Both the position numbers and the translations under genes were made by a program. Positions 60,785 to 64,000 of a stretch of 64,000 bases of DNA are shown in pieces. The DNA lies in contig NW_004450276.1 in the NCBI RefSeq assembly GCF_000321225.1, positions 1,893,347-1,957,346 of the forward strand, written 5' to 3'. The notes beneath the pieces are model-generated. The model saw only the letters and a list, made by a program, of their open reading frames with translations, was not told the DNA's origin and made no database searches. This DNA is from Odobenus rosmarus divergens (lineage: Eukaryota; Chordata; Mammalia; Carnivora; Odobenidae). Positions within the stretch are counted from its first letter, which is position 1. The number at the start of each line of letters is the position of its first letter.

Positions 60785-63700
60785 GCATTTTGTTTAAAAT
60801 TTTTTTAATTGAAGAATAGTTGACATACAATATTAGTTTTAGGTGTATAACATAGTAATTTGTTTACATTACATTACAAAATGATCACTGTAGTGAGTCT
60901 AGTTACCATCTGTCACCATACACAGTATTTACAATATTATTGCCTACCTTCCCTATGCTGTACTTTATATCCCCGTGACTTATCTATTTTATAACTGGAA
61001 AATTATACCTCTTAATCCCCTTCACCTATTTCACCCATCTACCCACACCCTTCCGCTCTGGCAATTAGCGGTTTGTTCTCTGTATCTAAGAGTCTGTTTC
61101 TGTTTCGTTTTGTTTGTTCATTTGTTCTGTTTTTTAGATTCCACATATAAATGAAATCGTATATGGTATTTGTCCTTCTCTGTCTGATTTATTTCACTTA
61201 GGAACATACCATCAAGAACCATCCATGTTGTTGCAGGTGGCAAGATTTCATTCTTTTTATGGCTGAGTAATATTCCATTGTATATATATCACATTTTAAA
61301 ATTTATTCATGTGTTGATGGACACTTAGGCTGCTTTTGTATCCTGGTTATTGTGAACAGTGCTACAGTGAACATAGGGGTGCACATATATTTTTGAATCA
61401 TTTTTCATTTTCATTTTTCAAATCAGTTTTCATTTTCTTCTGATAAATACCCAGAGGTAGAATCACTGGATTGTATGGTAGTCCTATTTTTAATTTTTTG
61501 AGGAAACTCCATACTGTTTTCCATAATAGCTGAACAATATTACATACATTCCCACCAACAGATGTAGGTTCCCATTTCTCCACATTCTTACCAACACTTA
61601 TTATTTCTTATCCTTTGGATACTAGCCATTCTGATTGGTATGAAGTGATACTGTAGTTTTGATTTGCATTTCCCTGGTTATTAGTGATGTTGAGCATCTT
61701 TTCATGTGTCTGTTGGCCATCTGGATGTCCTCTTTGGAAGATGCCTCTTCACCCCCTCCTCTCTCTATTTTTTAATTAAATTGTTTATTTATTTATTTTT
61801 TTTTGGTGTTGACTTGTATTCTTTATATATTTTAGATGTTAACCCCTTATCAGATATATCATTGGCAAATATATTCTCCCATTCAGTAAGTTGTCTTTTC
61901 ATTTTGTTGATGGCTTTGTGCAAAAGCTTTTCCATTTGATGTAGTCCCATTTGTTTAGTTTTGCTTCTGTTGCCCTTGCCTCGGGAGATAGGTCCAAAAA
62001 AAATATTGCTAAGATCTATGTCCAAGAGTTTGCTGCCTATGTTTTCTTTTAGGAATTTTATGGTTTCAGGTCTTCAGTTTATGTCTTTAATTCATTTTGA
62101 CTTTATTTTTGTATATGGGTTGAAAAAGTGGTCCAGTTTCATTCTTTTCCATGTAGCTGTCCATTTTTCCCAGCATCATTTATTGAAGAGACTGTCTTTT
62201 TCCTCATCATATAGTCTTGCCGCCTTTGTCATAGATTAATTGACCATATAATTGTAGGCTTTTTCCTGGGCTTTCTATTTTATTCTATTGATTTGTGTGT
62301 CCATTTGGTGTGTGTGTGTGTGCGTGTGAGTGAGTACCATGCTGTTTTGATTATTAAAGCTTTGTAGTATATTTTAAAGTCAAAAAGCATGAAGGCCTCC
62401 AACTTTGTTCTTTTTTAAGATCGCTTTGGTTATTCGGGACTTTTTTGCTTCCACACGAATTTTAGGACTATTTGTTCTATTTCTATGAAAAATGCCATTG
62501 GTATTTTGATAGGATTACATTGATTCTATAGTTTGCTTTGGGTAGTATGGATATTTTAACAATATTACTTGTTCCAGTTCATAAGCATGACATATCTTTC
62601 TATTTATTTGTGTCATCTTCAATTACTTTCATCAGTATCTTATATTTTTCAGAGTACAAGTCTTTCACTTCCTTGGTTAAATAGGTATTTTAAAATACTT
62701 ATTCCTGGGTACTTTATTCTTTTTGGTGCAACTGTAAATGGGAATGTTTTCTTAATTTCTCTTTCTGATAATTCATTATTAGGGTACAGAAATGCAACAG
62801 ATCCGTGTATATTAATTTTGTATCCTGCAACTTTACTGAATTCATTTATTAGTTCTAGCAATATTTTGGTAGAGTCTAGTATTTTCTATATGTGTAATTA
62901 TGTCACCTGAAAATAGTGACAGTTATACTTCTTACTAGTTTGGTTGCTTTTTATTTCTTTTTCTTGTCTTATTGCTGTGGCTAGGACTTCTAGTGCTATG
63001 TTGAATACAAGTTCCAAAAGTGGGCTTCCTTGTCTTGTTCCTGATCTTAGAGAACAAGTTCACAACTTTTCACTATAGAGTATGATGTTAGCTGTGGGTT
63101 TGTCATATGTGGCCTTTATTATGTTGAGATATGTTCTCCTATACCCACTTTGTTGAGAGTTTTTACTCATAAGTGGATTTTGAATTTTGTCAAATGCCTT
63201 TTCTGCATTTATTGAGATGATGATATGATTTTTATTTTCATTTTGCTAAAATGGTGTATCATGTTGATTGACTTGCAGATATTGAGCCATTCTTGCATCT
63301 TGGGAAAAATCCCACCTGGTCATGGAAAATTTTAATTTATTGTTGAATTCAATGTACTAATATTTTGTTGAGGATTTTTGCATCTACATTCATTAGGAAT
63401 ATTTGGCCTGTAATTTTTTTTGTAGTATCTTTGTCTAGTTTTGATATCAGGATAATGCTGGACTCTTGAATTTGGAAACATTCCTTTCTCTTCAATTTTT
63501 TGGAGCAGTTTCAGGAAGATAAATGTCAATTCCTCTTTTAATGTTCAATAGAATTCACCTATGAAGCCATCTGGTCCTGGATTTTGGTTTGTTGGAGTTT
63601 TTTGATTATTTATTCAAACTAATTAAACTAATTAATTCAAACTAATTAAACTAATAATTTCCTTATTAGTACTCAGTCTGTTTCAAATTTTCTAGTCCCT

Positions 63701-63942
63701 TTGGATTCAGTCTTGGAAGATTGTAAGATTGTATATTTCTAGGAACTTATCCGTTTTCTTTGTGTTGTACAATAATTGCTCATGTTTTTCTCTTATAATC
63801 TTTTGTGTTTCTGTGGTGTCTGTTGTAACTTCTCTTTCTGATTTTATTTGAGTCCTCTTTTTTTTCTTTATGAGTCTGGCTAAATGTTTATCAATTTTAT
63901 TTATCTTTTCAAAGAACCAGCTCTTAGTTTCATTGATCTTTT
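60785..63942 (-). mobile_element. L1 downstream of TMEM236, running to the window edge
   Basis: Antisense 3' UTR (TAATTGAAGAATAGTTGACA), then ORF2 pieces: 61398-61583 (VQLLWKTVWSFLKKLKIGLP), 61789-62025, 62649-62861 (FSKVAGYKINIHGSVAFLY) and 63332-63529. Many stops. The 5' half lies beyond the window. Confidence 0.92.
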
Positions 63943-64000
63943 CTATTTTTTTTTTTAAAGATTTTATTTATTTATTTGAGAGAGAAAGAATGAGAGATAG
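63943..64000 (-). mobile_element. CAN SINE, cut by window end
   Basis: T-run then AAAGATTTTATTTATTTATT and GAGAGAG inside the terminal L1; only the tail half is in the window. Confidence 0.85.

Overview
This is nuclear DNA from a mammal of the order Carnivora, most likely a caniform outside the dog family such as a bear, seal or mustelid. The evidence is about two dozen tRNA-Lys-derived CAN/SINEC elements with the head GGGCACCTGGGTGGCTCAG, a CT-rich 3' part and an AATAAATAAAATCTT tail. The dog-type SINEC_Cf head is absent, and young carnivore-type LINE-1 sequence is present. Nothing prokaryotic is seen. Most open reading frames are chance frames or lie inside repeats.

The one protein-coding gene I can support is TMEM236, on the + strand. 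It has four coding exons: 25742-25998, 38268-38340, 41787-41928 and 57857-58440. Splice phases fit at every junction and the exons join to a 351-residue multi-pass membrane protein. Introns are about 12.3, 3.4 and 15.9 kb. In human the neighbours are STAM upstream and MRC1 downstream; no coding exon of either is recognisable here.

Layout: 1-25.6 kb is intergenic. It holds CAN SINEs, MLT1 LTRs, MER5A and MIR/L2 relics and, at 11.15-18.07 kb, a nested block of minus-strand L1s with SINEs inside. 25.7-58.4 kb is TMEM236. Intron 1 has many MIRs, a complete but ancient MLT1 (MaLR) element with both LTRs (32.8-35.0 kb), a 100-N assembly gap in an AT repeat (36.49 kb) and AT-rich inverted repeats (37.6 kb). 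Intron 2 has an old L1. Intron 3 has a 21-copy, 33-bp minisatellite (42.7-43.4 kb), an old L1 split by an LTR-like insertion and by a young L1 with target-site duplications, tandem MER5A copies, and a 34-nt U2 snRNA retro-pseudogene with perfect 17-bp target-site duplications (53.1 kb). 58.4-64 kb is the 3' UTR and downstream DNA, ending in another minus-strand L1 that runs to the window edge.

No new multi-gene system is visible. The most distinctive items are the U2 micro-pseudogene, the indel-free minisatellite open in frame on both strands, the SINE palindrome at 24.7 kb, and a SINE-associated deletion inside an L1.
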